Shown in pieces: positions 54,470-63,118 of a stretch of 64,000 nucleotides of DNA. The first letter of the stretch is position 1, and each line of letters opens with the position of its first letter. Below the pieces are notes generated by a model. It had not been told where the DNA came from. It was given only the letters and a program-made list of their open reading frames with translations, and made no database searches. The stretch is from Streptomyces sp. SAJ15 (GTDB lineage Bacteria > Actinomycetota > Actinomycetes > Streptomycetales > Streptomycetaceae). Location: assembly GCF_007595705.1 (NCBI RefSeq), contig NZ_NISY01000002.1, positions 868,001 to 932,000 of the forward strand, in the 5' to 3' direction. Made by a program: the position numbers and the translations under genes.

Positions 54470-55510
54470 TCAGTCCGCCGGCGGAACCTCCCCCGACCCG
54501 CGCACGATCAACCGCGTGGGCAGGACCACCTGGCGGGGCTCGTCGGCGCCGCCGTCGAGGCGGCGGAAGAGCATGTCGGCGGCGGTGCGGCCGAGTTGGG
54601 CGGCGTCCTGGGCGACGACGGTGACGGCGGGGGAGAGCAGGTCGGCGAGTTCGAAGTCGTCGAAGCCGACGAGGGCGACGGGGCGGGGGCGGGCGGCGAG
54701 GACGCGGACGGCGGTGACGGTGACGCGGTTGTTGCCCGCGAAGAGGGCCGTGACGGGGGCCGGGGTGTCGAGCATGGCCCGCGCGGCGGAGCGCACGCGG
54801 TCCGGGTCGGTGGGGCCCAGGGAGAGCCAGGAGTCGTCCACCGGCAGGCCGGCGGCGGCCATGGCGGCGCGGTAGCCGCGGAGGCGTTCGGCCGCGGTGT
54901 GGATGCGGGGCTGGTCGCCGATGAAGCCGATGCGGCGGTGGCCGTGCGCGATGAGGTGGGCCACGGCGTCGCGGGCCCCGCCGAAGCAGTCGGACAGGAC
55001 GGCGTCGGCGGCGAGCCGGGCGGCCGGGCGGTCGACGAAGACGGTGGCGACGCCCGCGGCGATCTCGGGTTCGAGATAGCGGTGGTCCTGCCCGGCCGGG
55101 ATGATCACGAGGCCGTCGACGCGGCGCGCGCAGAGGGCCAGGACCAGCTCCTGCTCGCGGTCCGGATCCTCGGCGCTGGAACCGTTGATGAGCAGCGCGC
55201 CGTGGGAGCGGGCGACCTCCTCGACGGCGCGGCTGAGCGGGCCGTAGAAGGGGTCGGCGAGGTCTTCGAGGACCAGCCCGATGCTGGCGGTGCGGCCCTT
55301 GCGGAGGATGCGGGCGCTGTCGTTGCGCCGGAAGCCGAGGGCGGTGATCGCCTCCTGCACCCGGCGCTCGGTGTCCGGAGTGACCCCGGGCTCCCCGTTG
55401 ACCACGCGGGAGACCGTCTTGAGACCGACCCCGGCGCGGGCGGCCACGTCCTTCATCGTGGGCCGGGTGCCGTACCGGCGTGGGACGGTGCTGCTGGCGG
55501 GGTCGACCAC
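54470..55510 (-). CDS. LacI family transcriptional regulator
   Basis: A 346-residue LacI-type protein. HTH and hinge: MKDVAARAGVGLKTVSRVVN, GEPGVTPDTERRVQEAI (residues 19-55). Sugar-binding domain: SIGLVLEDLADPFYGPLSRA, LVIIPAGQDHRYLEPEIAAG, HGHRRIGFIGDQPRIHTA and ALFAGNNRVTVTAVRV. The GTG at 55510 gives a short N-terminal extension; an ATG at 55456 begins exactly at the HTH. A perfect palindrome lies 73 bp upstream in the region shared with the ROK gene. Confidence 0.93.
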   Translation of the reverse strand: MVDPASSTVPRRYGTRPTMKDVAARAGVGLKTVSRVVNGEPGVTPDTERRVQEAITALGFRRNDSARILRKGRTASIGLVLEDLADPFYGPLSRAVEEVARSHGALLINGSSAEDPDREQELVLALCARRVDGLVIIPAGQDHRYLEPEIAAGVATVFVDRPAARLAADAVLSDCFGGARDAVAHLIAHGHRRIGFIGDQPRIHTAAERLRGYRAAMAAAGLPVDDSWLSLGPTDPDRVRSAARAMLDTPAPVTALFAGNNRVTVTAVRVLAARPRPVALVGFDDFELADLLSPAVTVVAQDAAQLGRTAADMLFRRLDGGADEPRQVVLPTRLIVRGSGEVPPAD

Positions 55511-55582
55511 GGTGCGCGGTTCCTGTCTGCCGTTTTCCGGGGGCGGTCTGATGGTAGTAAGGAGAGTCGAGCATAGCCTCTG

Positions 55583-55594
55583 GACAACGTTGTC
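55583..55594. promoter_or_regulatory. LacI-type operator palindrome GACAACGTTGTC
   Basis: A perfect 12-bp palindrome with a central CG, the form recognised by LacI/GalR proteins, between the divergent LacI and ROK genes. Confidence 0.8.
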
Positions 55595-55660
55595 AGTGGC
55601 AGGCGAGACTATTCGGCGCACGCATCCCCGTCCGCGCGGCCACCAGGAGAGACGACCCGC

Positions 55661-56617
55661 ATGGCACGTGACCTCATCGCCGCGCTCGACATCGGCGGCA
55701 CCAAGATCGCGGGCGCGCTGGTGGACGGCGCCGGCAAGCTGGTCGTACGGGCCCGGCGGGCCACCCCCGCGCGGGAGCCCGGAGCGGTGGTGATGGGCGA
55801 GGTCAGGGCGGTGCTGGAGGAGCTGGCCGGCTCGGCGCAGTGGTCGCGGGTGGCCGCCGTCGGGATCGGCAGCGCCGGGCCGGTCGACGCCTCCGTCGGC
55901 ACCGTCAGCCCCGTCAACATCCCCGGCTGGCGCGACTTCCCGCTCGTCGCGGGCGTACGCGAGACGACCGGAGCGCTGCCCGTGACCCTGGTCGGCGACG
56001 GGGTGGCGATGACCGCCGCCGAGTCCTGGCAGGGCGCGGCCCGGGGTCGCGCCGGCGCCCTGTGCATGGTGGTCTCCACCGGGGTCGGCGGCGGGCTGGT
56101 GCTGGACGGTCGGCTGTATCCCGGCCCGACCGGCAACGCCGGCCACATCGGCCACATCAGCGTGGAGCTGGACGGAGACCCCTGTCCCTGCGGCGCGCGC
56201 GGCTGCGTCGAACGCATCGCCAGCGGCCCCAACATCGCCCGCCGCGCGCTCGCCCTGGGCTGGCGTCCGGGCCCCGGCGGCGACACCGGGGCCGCCGCCG
56301 TCGCCGAGGCGGCCCGCGCCGGCGACCCCGCGGCCAGGGCCTCCTTCGAACGTGCCGCCCGTGCCCTGGCGGCGGGCATCGCCGCCACCGCGACCCTCGT
56401 CGAGATCGAGGTGGCGGTGGTCGGCGGTGGCGTCGCCGGTGCCGGCGAGGTGCTCTTCGGCCCGCTCCGCCGGGCGCTGCGCGACTACGCCACCCTCTCC
56501 TTCGTGCGCGACCTCACCGTCGTGCCCGCCGAGATGGGCACCGACGCCGGGCTGGTGGGGGCCGCCGTGGCGGCCGCCTGGGAGGCGCGGCTGGACGGGT
56601 TCGCCGCCTCTCGGTGA
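55661..56617 (+). CDS. ROK family sugar kinase
   Basis: A 318-residue ROK protein. ATP site IAALDIGGTKIAGALVDGAG; NAGHIGHISVELDGDPCPCG, then ARGCVERIASGP, the zinc-binding CxCGxxGCxE motif; phosphate-2 MVVSTGVGGGLVLDG; adenosine motif VAVVGGGVAGAGEVL. No HTH domain, so a kinase (glucokinase or related) rather than a ROK repressor. ATG with AGGAGAG. Divergent from LacI, which probably controls it. Confidence 0.94.
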   Translation: MARDLIAALDIGGTKIAGALVDGAGKLVVRARRATPAREPGAVVMGEVRAVLEELAGSAQWSRVAAVGIGSAGPVDASVGTVSPVNIPGWRDFPLVAGVRETTGALPVTLVGDGVAMTAAESWQGAARGRAGALCMVVSTGVGGGLVLDGRLYPGPTGNAGHIGHISVELDGDPCPCGARGCVERIASGPNIARRALALGWRPGPGGDTGAAAVAEAARAGDPAARASFERAARALAAGIAATATLVEIEVAVVGGGVAGAGEVLFGPLRRALRDYATLSFVRDLTVVPAEMGTDAGLVGAAVAAAWEARLDGFAASR

Positions 56618-56676
56618 GGGGTGTCGCGCTCCGCGGGAGCTCGCCCCGTTCTCCGACCGCTTCCGCGCGGTGGCGC

Positions 56677-57330
56677 TCACGCCGTCACGAAGTCCCCGTA
56701 CGTGTGCACCCGGGTGCCCGGCCCGGCCGTGGCGAGGGTCCTGGTCATGGCCGCCGCGAGTCGCTCCACCCGCACCGGGCGGTACGGGCGCAGCGGTCCG
56801 GCCAGCAGTGGGGCGAAGACGGGCGCCAGGACCACGCCGAGGCGCTCCGCGGGCCGGCTCTCCGCGCGGGCGCCGAGCAGCAGGGACGGGCGGAAGATCT
56901 GCGTGGACGCGTACTCCAGGCCGATGACGTCGCGTTCGGCCTCTCCCTTGACCCGCGGATAGAACGCCCGCGCGGTCGGGCTCGCGCCGATGGCCGAGCA
57001 CAGCGCGATACGGCGGGCGCCGGCCAGCCGGGCGAGGCGGGCGACCGCGACGACGTGGTGGTGGTCCACCGCGCGGAACGCCTGCCGCGAGCCTGCGGCC
57101 TTCATCGTCGTGCCCAGCGTGATGTACACGTCCTCGACGGCGGGCACGTCGTCCTCCGCGAGCGTGGTGAAGTCCAGGATGCGGACGTCGAGTTTCGCGT
57201 GTGAGACCTCAAGGGGGCGGCGGGAGAGGACCGTCACACGCTCGTAGAGCGGGTCGGCCAGCAACCGGGACAGGACCTGCCCACCGACGAGGCCGGTCGC
57301 TCCTGCCAGCAGTGCGGTACGCGTGTCCAT
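56677..57330 (-). CDS. NAD(P)-binding Rossmann-fold protein (NmrA/oxidoreductase-like)
   Basis: A 217-residue protein with an N-terminal nucleotide motif TALLAGATGLVGGQVLSRLL and AVARLARLAGARRIALCSAI in the middle; FYPRVKGEAERDVIGLEYAS places a Tyr/Lys-like pair similar to atypical SDRs. Relatives include HTATIP2/Yfc-like proteins. Enzymatic role unknown. ATG at 57330. Convergent with the ROK gene. Confidence 0.85.
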   Translation of the reverse strand: MDTRTALLAGATGLVGGQVLSRLLADPLYERVTVLSRRPLEVSHAKLDVRILDFTTLAEDDVPAVEDVYITLGTTMKAAGSRQAFRAVDHHHVVAVARLARLAGARRIALCSAIGASPTARAFYPRVKGEAERDVIGLEYASTQIFRPSLLLGARAESRPAERLGVVLAPVFAPLLAGPLRPYRPVRVERLAAAMTRTLATAGPGTRVHTYGDFVTA

Positions 57331-57348
57331 CGATCCTCACCATCGTCT

Positions 57349-57419
<71 letters not shown>

Positions 57420-57587
57420 TGGGCCGCAGCCGGAGCCGTGGGCCCTCGCCACCGTTGCGAGTTGATCGTACGGGGCGGGGGAGCGCGGCGGACGTGCCCG
57501 CGCGCGGCGGAGCAGAACCTCCCGCTCGGCGCTCCGAGGCGGTGTCGGAATCGCCGGGACGCACGATGCGCCGGCCCCAGACGCTCG

Positions 57588-57632
57588 GGGGCCGGGGCCG
57601 GGGCCGGGGCCGGGGCCGGGGCCGGGGCCGGA
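57588..57632. repeat. GGGGCC hexanucleotide tandem repeat
   Basis: About seven copies of GGGGCC on the plus strand, able to form G-quadruplexes, flowing directly into a hairpin. Confidence 0.93.
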
Positions 57633-57657
57633 TGGGCCGGAAGTCCGGCCCATCCGG
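57628..57657. terminator. Hairpin after the GGGGCC repeat
   Basis: Perfect 14-bp arms (57628-57641, 57644-57657) around 2 nt; effectively a shorter stem with a larger loop. It lies 205 bp downstream of the alpha-galactosidase stop and could terminate that transcript. Confidence 0.55.
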
Positions 57658-57861
57658 GACGGTGCGAACCCTCGTGGGCGGGGCCAGGTGGCCGGGCCCC
57701 GTGCCACGGCCTGCCGTACGACGGGGCTCGCACCCTGGGCGCCGTACCTGGGACAGCGCGCCCGCGGGAAGCGCGCCCGCGGACAGCGCGCCCCCGGCCA
57801 CCGCCTCCGCGGCCACCGCACGCGCGGTCACCGCCCTCGCGGTCACCGAGCCGGAGTGCGG

Positions 57862-60042
57862 CTACCGCGCGGTCGTCGGTCCCGCGCAGCTCAGCCTGGC
57901 GTCCGCCCAGTCCGCGTGGTCGGAGTTGATGCCGTCGCCGGCGTCGGTGACGACGAGGCGGATCAGCCGGGCGCCGGTGACGTCGGCGGAGAGCGGCTGG
58001 GCCGGCATGGCGGTGGTGAGGACGCCGGTGCCGGCGACCTTCCTACCGTCGGCCCAGATCTCGAAGGTCACCGAGCCGTTGGACTCCTTCTCGTCGTCCA
58101 CCCCGACCTGGGCGGTGACCCGCTCGCAGCGCCCGCCCGCGTAGTACTCGACGCTGCTGGGCGCGTGGGCGCCGAGGCCCTTGGCGTAGACGGTGCCGCC
58201 GATGGTGATCGGGTTGCCGTCGCCCGCGCGGGACTCGCCGACGCTGGTGTTCTCCTCCACCGGCCCCCAGCCGTTGTCGGCGACGAGCCATGGGAGGTCG
58301 CTGAGGGACGAGGTGCCGGCGGGCGGCGGGACGGCCACCCTGCCCTGGACGGGCAGTTCGGCCTGAGCGGGCGTCCCCCGCACCGAGCGGTACGCGGACG
58401 TGACGTCCAGGTCGTACCCGCCGACCGGGGTGCCCTTCGGCGGGGTCACCGACCAGGTGACGGTCAGCGCGCGACCGGCGGGCAGGGTGCGGGCGGTGGT
58501 CGGTGAGGTGGGCCGTACGGTCCAGCCCTGGGGCGCGGTCAGCCGGGTCGAGACCTGCCGGGCGGGGGCGCGGCCCAGGTTGGTGACGGTGGTGGTGACC
58601 TCCACCGGCGTGCCGGGCTCGGTCAAGGGGACCTCGTCCAGGCCAAGTTCGACGGCCGGTGGATAGTCCGCCCAGGCGCGGTCGGGCCAGACCCGCACCA
58701 GTACGGTGCCGTGCGCCGGCACGGTCGCGGAGATGGTGCCCGCGGAGTGGTAGCTCCTGTGCTGCCACAGGTCGCGCACCTGGTACGCGGTGTCGGCCGG
58801 CAGCCCGACCTCCTGTGCGGTGGTGGAGATCCGCCGCGCCGTACCGGACTCGTTGAACAGCGCCACCGCGCGGCTGCCGTCGGCCATCTCCTTGGCGACG
58901 ACCCAGCGGCCGTCGGTGGAGGACCGCACCGTGCCCTGCCTGCCCAGCGGGTCCTGGTCGACGGCGATGACCTCGCGGTTGCCCAGGATCCGGAACGCCT
59001 CCTCGTCCGCGGTGCGCAGGTCGGATCCGATGAGCAGGGGCGCGGCCATGATGGACCACATGGAGAAGTGGGTCCGGTACTCGGTCGGGGTCATCCCGCC
59101 GTTGCCCACCTCCAGCATGTCGGGGTCGTTCCAGTGGCCGGGGCCCGCGTGGCGCGCGAGCGGCAGGTTCCGCTTCATGATCGACACCATGCTGGACCAG
59201 TTGTCGCTGATGTCGCCGGTGGTGCGCCACAGGTGGCCGACGTCCCGGGCCCACTCCCAGGGCCTGTTCTCGCCCCACTCGCACAGGCTGAAGACGATGG
59301 GCCGGCCGGTGGTCTGGGAGGCGGCCTTGAGGGCGTCGCGCATGGCGGTGTAGCGCTGCTTGGCGTCCACGCCCTGGTTATTGCAGTTGTCGTACTTGAG
59401 GTAGTCGACTCCCCAGTCGGCGAACTGCTGGGCGTCGGAACGCTCATGGCCGAGGCCGCCGGGGAAGCCCGCGACATCGCAGGTCCTGGTGCCCGCGCTG
59501 GTGTAGATGCCGAACTTCAGGCCCTTGGAGTGGACGTAGTCGGCGACGGCCTTGATGCCGTGCGGGAAGCGAACGGGGTCCGGGACGAGCTTGCCGTTCG
59601 CGTCGCGCCGCGGGAGCGCCCAGCAGTCGTCGATGTTGACGTACTCGTATCCGGCCTCCTTGAGGCCCCTCGCCACGAAGATGTCGGCGATGCCCTTGAT
59701 CATCGCCTCGTTGAACTCCGCCCGGCAGTGGGTGCTGTTCCAGTTGTTGAAGCCCATCGGGGGCGTCAGGGCCAGGCCGTCGCCGGGGGCGGACGCGGCC
59801 GGCCGGGCGGCAGCGACGTCCTGCCGAGCGGCAGCGGCGTCCTGTCGGGCGGCAGCGGCGTCCTGTCGAGCGGCGGGAGCGGGGCCGGGGGCCGGTGTGC
59901 GCGCCGGGGTGGCCGTCGCCGCCGGGGCGGCGGCGAGGCCGGTGGAGCAGAGCAGGGCGGCGGCGAGCGCTCCGAGGAGGGGGTTCGGCCGGTTCCGTCC
60001 GCCCGGTCCGGGGCGGGAGGTGCGGGGGCATGGTCGGCGCAT
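57862..60042 (-). CDS. Secreted GH27 alpha-galactosidase with Ig-like and NPCBM domains
   Basis: A 726-residue enzyme. Signal peptide: Arg-rich start, then LLGALAAALLCSTGLAAAPA. A low-complexity linker with three RQDAAAA heptapeptides follows, then the GH27 barrel: ALTPPMGFNNWNSTHC, GYEYVNIDDCWA, VDYLKYDNCNNQG (nucleophile Asp in KYDNC) and WRTTGDISDNWSSM (acid/base Asp). An alpha-galactosidase C-terminal beta domain, a NEW3-like Ig domain (TPVEVTTTVTNLGRAPARQV) and an NPCBM domain (VYAKGLGAHAPSSVEYYAGG) follow. It hydrolyses terminal alpha-D-galactosides outside the cell. ATG at 60042 with GGAG upstream. Confidence 0.93.
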   Translation of the reverse strand: MRRPCPRTSRPGPGGRNRPNPLLGALAAALLCSTGLAAAPAATATPARTPAPGPAPAARQDAAAARQDAAAARQDVAAARPAASAPGDGLALTPPMGFNNWNSTHCRAEFNEAMIKGIADIFVARGLKEAGYEYVNIDDCWALPRRDANGKLVPDPVRFPHGIKAVADYVHSKGLKFGIYTSAGTRTCDVAGFPGGLGHERSDAQQFADWGVDYLKYDNCNNQGVDAKQRYTAMRDALKAASQTTGRPIVFSLCEWGENRPWEWARDVGHLWRTTGDISDNWSSMVSIMKRNLPLARHAGPGHWNDPDMLEVGNGGMTPTEYRTHFSMWSIMAAPLLIGSDLRTADEEAFRILGNREVIAVDQDPLGRQGTVRSSTDGRWVVAKEMADGSRAVALFNESGTARRISTTAQEVGLPADTAYQVRDLWQHRSYHSAGTISATVPAHGTVLVRVWPDRAWADYPPAVELGLDEVPLTEPGTPVEVTTTVTNLGRAPARQVSTRLTAPQGWTVRPTSPTTARTLPAGRALTVTWSVTPPKGTPVGGYDLDVTSAYRSVRGTPAQAELPVQGRVAVPPPAGTSSLSDLPWLVADNGWGPVEENTSVGESRAGDGNPITIGGTVYAKGLGAHAPSSVEYYAGGRCERVTAQVGVDDEKESNGSVTFEIWADGRKVAGTGVLTTAMPAQPLSADVTGARLIRLVVTDAGDGINSDHADWADARLSCAGPTTAR
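59815..59876. repeat. Three tandem 21-bp repeats in the alpha-galactosidase linker
   Basis: A 21-bp unit with GCGTCCTGYCGRGCGGC on the plus strand, repeated three times in frame, encoding RQDAAAA heptapeptides just after the signal peptide. Confidence 0.9.
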
Positions 60043-60353
60043 CGGTGAGTCTCCGTCCTCACGGGGGTGACGCAAAGCCATGTACGCGTCATGCTCGATC
60101 GAGCGGTTACGGTAGACCTTGTTGGACTATGTTGGAAGACTGAACTGACAGAAGGTCAGGTTTCTCGCCAAAGGCGGTATCTCCGGCCCAAGTGAGGGGA
60201 GTGGTCGGGCGGCTCGCGTTGGGTTGTGTTCGATTGCCCCTCGGGAGAAGAGAGGTACGCGCCGCCTGTGGCGTGTCCGGCTCCCTCGGTGTCGCGCGTT
60301 TCCATGGCAGGGTGTTGCGGGAACTGACAGGGGGCGACGGAAGAGGGGGAACC
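60043..60353. other. 311-bp divergent region between alpha-galactosidase and kinase-Nudix genes
   Basis: Contains the operator-like palindrome at 60093-60104 and AT-richer DNA near 60105-60150 (GTTACGGTAGACC, TTGTTGGACTATGTTGG) that probably holds promoters. The upstream open frame of the kinase gene has no conserved content. Confidence 0.6.
60093..60104. promoter_or_regulatory. Palindrome GCTCGATCGAGC upstream of the alpha-galactosidase gene
   Basis: A perfect 12-bp palindrome about 50 bp before the alpha-galactosidase start. It resembles a LacI-type operator in form, but its centre differs from the one at 55583. Confidence 0.6.
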
Positions 60354-61391
60354 GTGATCGTCTGGCTGAACGGAACGTTCGGCGCGGGGAAGACCACCGC
60401 TGCGCGCATCCTGGTGGACCTGCTCCCCGGCAGCACGCTCTACGACCCGGAGTTGGTGGGCGACGCCCTGCGCGTGATGCTGCCGCGCAAGCGCCTGGAA
60501 GACGTTTCGGACTACCAGGACCTGCCGTCGTGGCGGCGGCTCGTCGTGGAGGTCGGAACGGCGCTGTACGCCGAGACCGGCGGGGTGTTGGTGGCGCCGA
60601 TGACGCTGCTCAGACAGGACTACCGCGACGAGATCTTCGGGGGCTTCGCCTCCCGCCGGATCCCGGTGCGCCATGTGTTGCTCCATGCCGACGAAACGAT
60701 CCTTCGCCGGCGGATCGAGCTCCGTGAGGAGATACCGGGAGATGCCGAGGCCAGCGCCTCGGTGCGCCGGTGGTGCCTGGACCACCTCGCGCCCTACCGG
60801 TCGGCCCTGAGCTGGCTCACCGGGGACGCCTACGTCCTGGACACCGGCTCCCTCACTCCTGACGAGACGGCCGAGCGGGTCGCCGAGGCCGTCCGCCGCG
60901 GGGACGCCGGACCGTGCGACATCGTGCAGACCCCGGAGCCCACGGCCCAGACCGTGGCCGCGGGGGTCCTCTTCTTCGACGAGGAGGATCGGGTGCTGCT
61001 CGTCGACCCGACCTACAAGCCCGGTTGGGAGTTCCCCGGCGGCGTCGTCGAGACCGGCGAGCCGCCGACGCGGACCGCGGTCCGTGAGGTCGCGGAGGAG
61101 CTGGGCGTACGACTGGACCGGCCGCTGCGGCTGCTCGTCGTCGACTGGGAACCGCCCCGGCCGCCCGGCCACGGCGGTCTGCGGCTGCTCTTCGACGGCG
61201 GCCGGCTCGACGCCGACACCGCCGGCCGGCTGCTGCTGCCGGGCGACGAACTGCGCGGCTGGCGCTTCGTCTCCGAGCGCGAGGCGGCACAACTGCTGCC
61301 GCCGACCCGGCTGCACCGGCTCAGCTGGGCGCTGCGGGCGCGCGAGCGGGGGCTCCCGCTGCACCTCGAAGCGGGGGTCCCGGTCGGCTGA
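60354..61391 (+). CDS. P-loop kinase and Nudix hydrolase fusion protein
   Basis: A 345-residue two-domain protein. Residues 1-180 are a P-loop kinase: IVWLNGTFGAGKTTAARILV (Walker A, 7-14), YDPELVGDALR, and VRHVLLHADETILRRRIELR. The later half is a Nudix domain with GGVVETGEPPTRTAVREVAE then ELGV, a full Nudix box, preceded by VLLVDPTYKPGWEFPG. The kinase part resembles AAA_33/chloramphenicol-phosphotransferase-like ATPases. GTG start with AGAGGGGGA 3 bp upstream; the open frame before it was rejected. Substrates unknown. Confidence 0.88.
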   Translation: MIVWLNGTFGAGKTTAARILVDLLPGSTLYDPELVGDALRVMLPRKRLEDVSDYQDLPSWRRLVVEVGTALYAETGGVLVAPMTLLRQDYRDEIFGGFASRRIPVRHVLLHADETILRRRIELREEIPGDAEASASVRRWCLDHLAPYRSALSWLTGDAYVLDTGSLTPDETAERVAEAVRRGDAGPCDIVQTPEPTAQTVAAGVLFFDEEDRVLLVDPTYKPGWEFPGGVVETGEPPTRTAVREVAEELGVRLDRPLRLLVVDWEPPRPPGHGGLRLLFDGGRLDADTAGRLLLPGDELRGWRFVSEREAAQLLPPTRLHRLSWALRARERGLPLHLEAGVPVG

Positions 61392-61424
61392 CCGCGGACA
61401 CCGGACGGGCCGAGGGAGTCGGTC

Positions 61425-61455
61425 GCCGGGCGGGCCGGGGTCCGGCCCGCCCGGC
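61425..61455. terminator. Bidirectional terminator
   Basis: A perfect 14-bp stem with a GGT loop, between the convergent kinase-Nudix and dipeptidase genes. Confidence 0.85.
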
Positions 61456-61572
61456 AGGCCACCGGCGGCCGGGCCCCGCGCGACGGGTGGTTCGGCCAGG
61501 CGTCGCGGCCGGGCGTCACGGTGCCCGTGCGCCGCCGTGGCCCGGCCGGGTGGGCCGGGCGGGCGGTGACGC

Positions 61573-62961
61573 CTAGCCGGCGTGGGCGGCCGCGTACTTC
61601 TGGAGGAAGAGGGCCTCGGTGAGGGAGAGCCGCTGGAGCTCCTCAGGGGAGACGCTCTCGTTGACGGCGTGTATCTGGGCGTCCGGCTCGCTGAGCCCGA
61701 TCAGCAGCATCTCGGCCCGCGGGTACAGGGCGGCCAGGGTGTTGCAGAGCGGGATCGAGCCGCCCATCCCGGAGACCGCCATCTGCTGCCCGTCGTACGC
61801 CTCGGAGAGCGCCGCGCCCATGGCGGCGTACGCCGGGCTGTCGGTGTCCGCGCGGAACGGCTGACCCTGCCCGAGCTGCTCGACCGCCACCCGTGCGCCC
61901 CACGGGGCGGCCTGCTCCAGGTGCGCGGTCAGCAGCCTGGTGACCTCGGTGGCGTCGAAGCCCGGCGGGATCCGCACGCTGACCAGCGCCGCGGCGCTCG
62001 CCTGGATGGACGCGGTGGCGCCCACGACCGGCGGGCAGTCGATGCCCATCACGGTCACGGAGGGGCGCGCCCAGACGCGGTCGGCGACCGTGCCCGAGCC
62101 GGTCAGCCGCACGCCGTCGAGCACCTTGGCGTCCCTGCGGAAGTCCTCCTCCGGGTAGGGGATGCCGTCCCAGGTGCCGTCGGCCGGCAGCCCCTCGACC
62201 GTCGTGGAGCCGTCCTCGGCACGCAGCGAGTCCAGGATGCGGATCAGCGCGGCGAGCGCGTCCGGGGCGGGGCCGCCGAACTGCCCCGAGTGCAGGTTGC
62301 CTTCGAGGGTGTCGACCTGGACCCGGACCAGCGTCATCCCGCGCAGGATCCCGGTGACGGTCGGCAGGCCGACCCGGAAGTTGCCGCTGTCGCCGATGAC
62401 GATGGCGTCGGCGGCCAGCAGCTCGGGGTTGGCCTCGGCGTACCGCTCCAGGCCGCCGGTCCCCTGCTCCTCCGAACCCTCCACGATGACCTTGACGTTG
62501 ACCGGCACCCCGCCGTGCTCCCTGAGCGCGCGCAACGCCGTGAGGTGCATGATCACGCCGCCCTTGCAGTCGGCCGCGCCGCGCGCGTACCAGCGGCCGT
62601 CGCGCTCGGTCAGCTCGAACGGCGGGGAGAGCCAGGCGTCCTCGTCCAGCGGCGGCTGCACGTCGTAGTGGGCGTAGAGCAGCACGGTGGGGGCGCCCGC
62701 CGGGCCGGCCAGGTAGCCGTAGACGGACTGCGTGCCGTCGGGGGTGTCCAGGAGCGCGACGTCCGTGAAGCCCTCCGCGCGGAGCGCGTCCGCGACCCAG
62801 TTCGCGGCGGCCTCGCACTCGCTCTTCGGGAACTGCGCCTCATCCGCCACCGACCGGAACCGCACCAGCTCCGCGAGCTCCGCGCGGGCGCGGGGCTGCA
62901 GCGCGGCGACGGTCCGGGCGATCGCCGTGTCGGCGGACGAGGCGAGTGGTGCCTGCTCCAT
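61573..62961 (-). CDS. M20 family zinc dipeptidase
   Basis: A 462-residue M20 metallopeptidase (carnosinase/DapE type). Metal ligands lie in VLLYAHYDVQPPLDEDAW (HxD), ARGAADCKGGVIMHL (bridging Asp), IVEGSEEQGTGGLE (EE) and VIGDSGN; the lid domain has NLHSGQFGGPAPDAL, and GGSIPLCNTL carries late active-site residues. It hydrolyses dipeptides in the cytoplasm. ATG at 62961 with AGGAG 8 bp upstream. Monocistronic; TAG stop. Confidence 0.95.
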   Translation of the reverse strand: MEQAPLASSADTAIARTVAALQPRARAELAELVRFRSVADEAQFPKSECEAAANWVADALRAEGFTDVALLDTPDGTQSVYGYLAGPAGAPTVLLYAHYDVQPPLDEDAWLSPPFELTERDGRWYARGAADCKGGVIMHLTALRALREHGGVPVNVKVIVEGSEEQGTGGLERYAEANPELLAADAIVIGDSGNFRVGLPTVTGILRGMTLVRVQVDTLEGNLHSGQFGGPAPDALAALIRILDSLRAEDGSTTVEGLPADGTWDGIPYPEEDFRRDAKVLDGVRLTGSGTVADRVWARPSVTVMGIDCPPVVGATASIQASAAALVSVRIPPGFDATEVTRLLTAHLEQAAPWGARVAVEQLGQGQPFRADTDSPAYAAMGAALSEAYDGQQMAVSGMGGSIPLCNTLAALYPRAEMLLIGLSEPDAQIHAVNESVSPEELQRLSLTEALFLQKYAAAHAG

Positions 62962-63118
62962 GGGAACGCTCCTGGGGTGCTCGGCGTTGGGCACTGTGGT
63001 GGGTACGTTTGTACGACTTGGTGCGTGGCCGATCCTCCCACAGCGCTGCCCGAACCAGGCGCGCCGTAGGATGCCCCGGTAGCCGGATCAAGTCGGTCGA
63101 AGTGGAGCGACAGCACAC

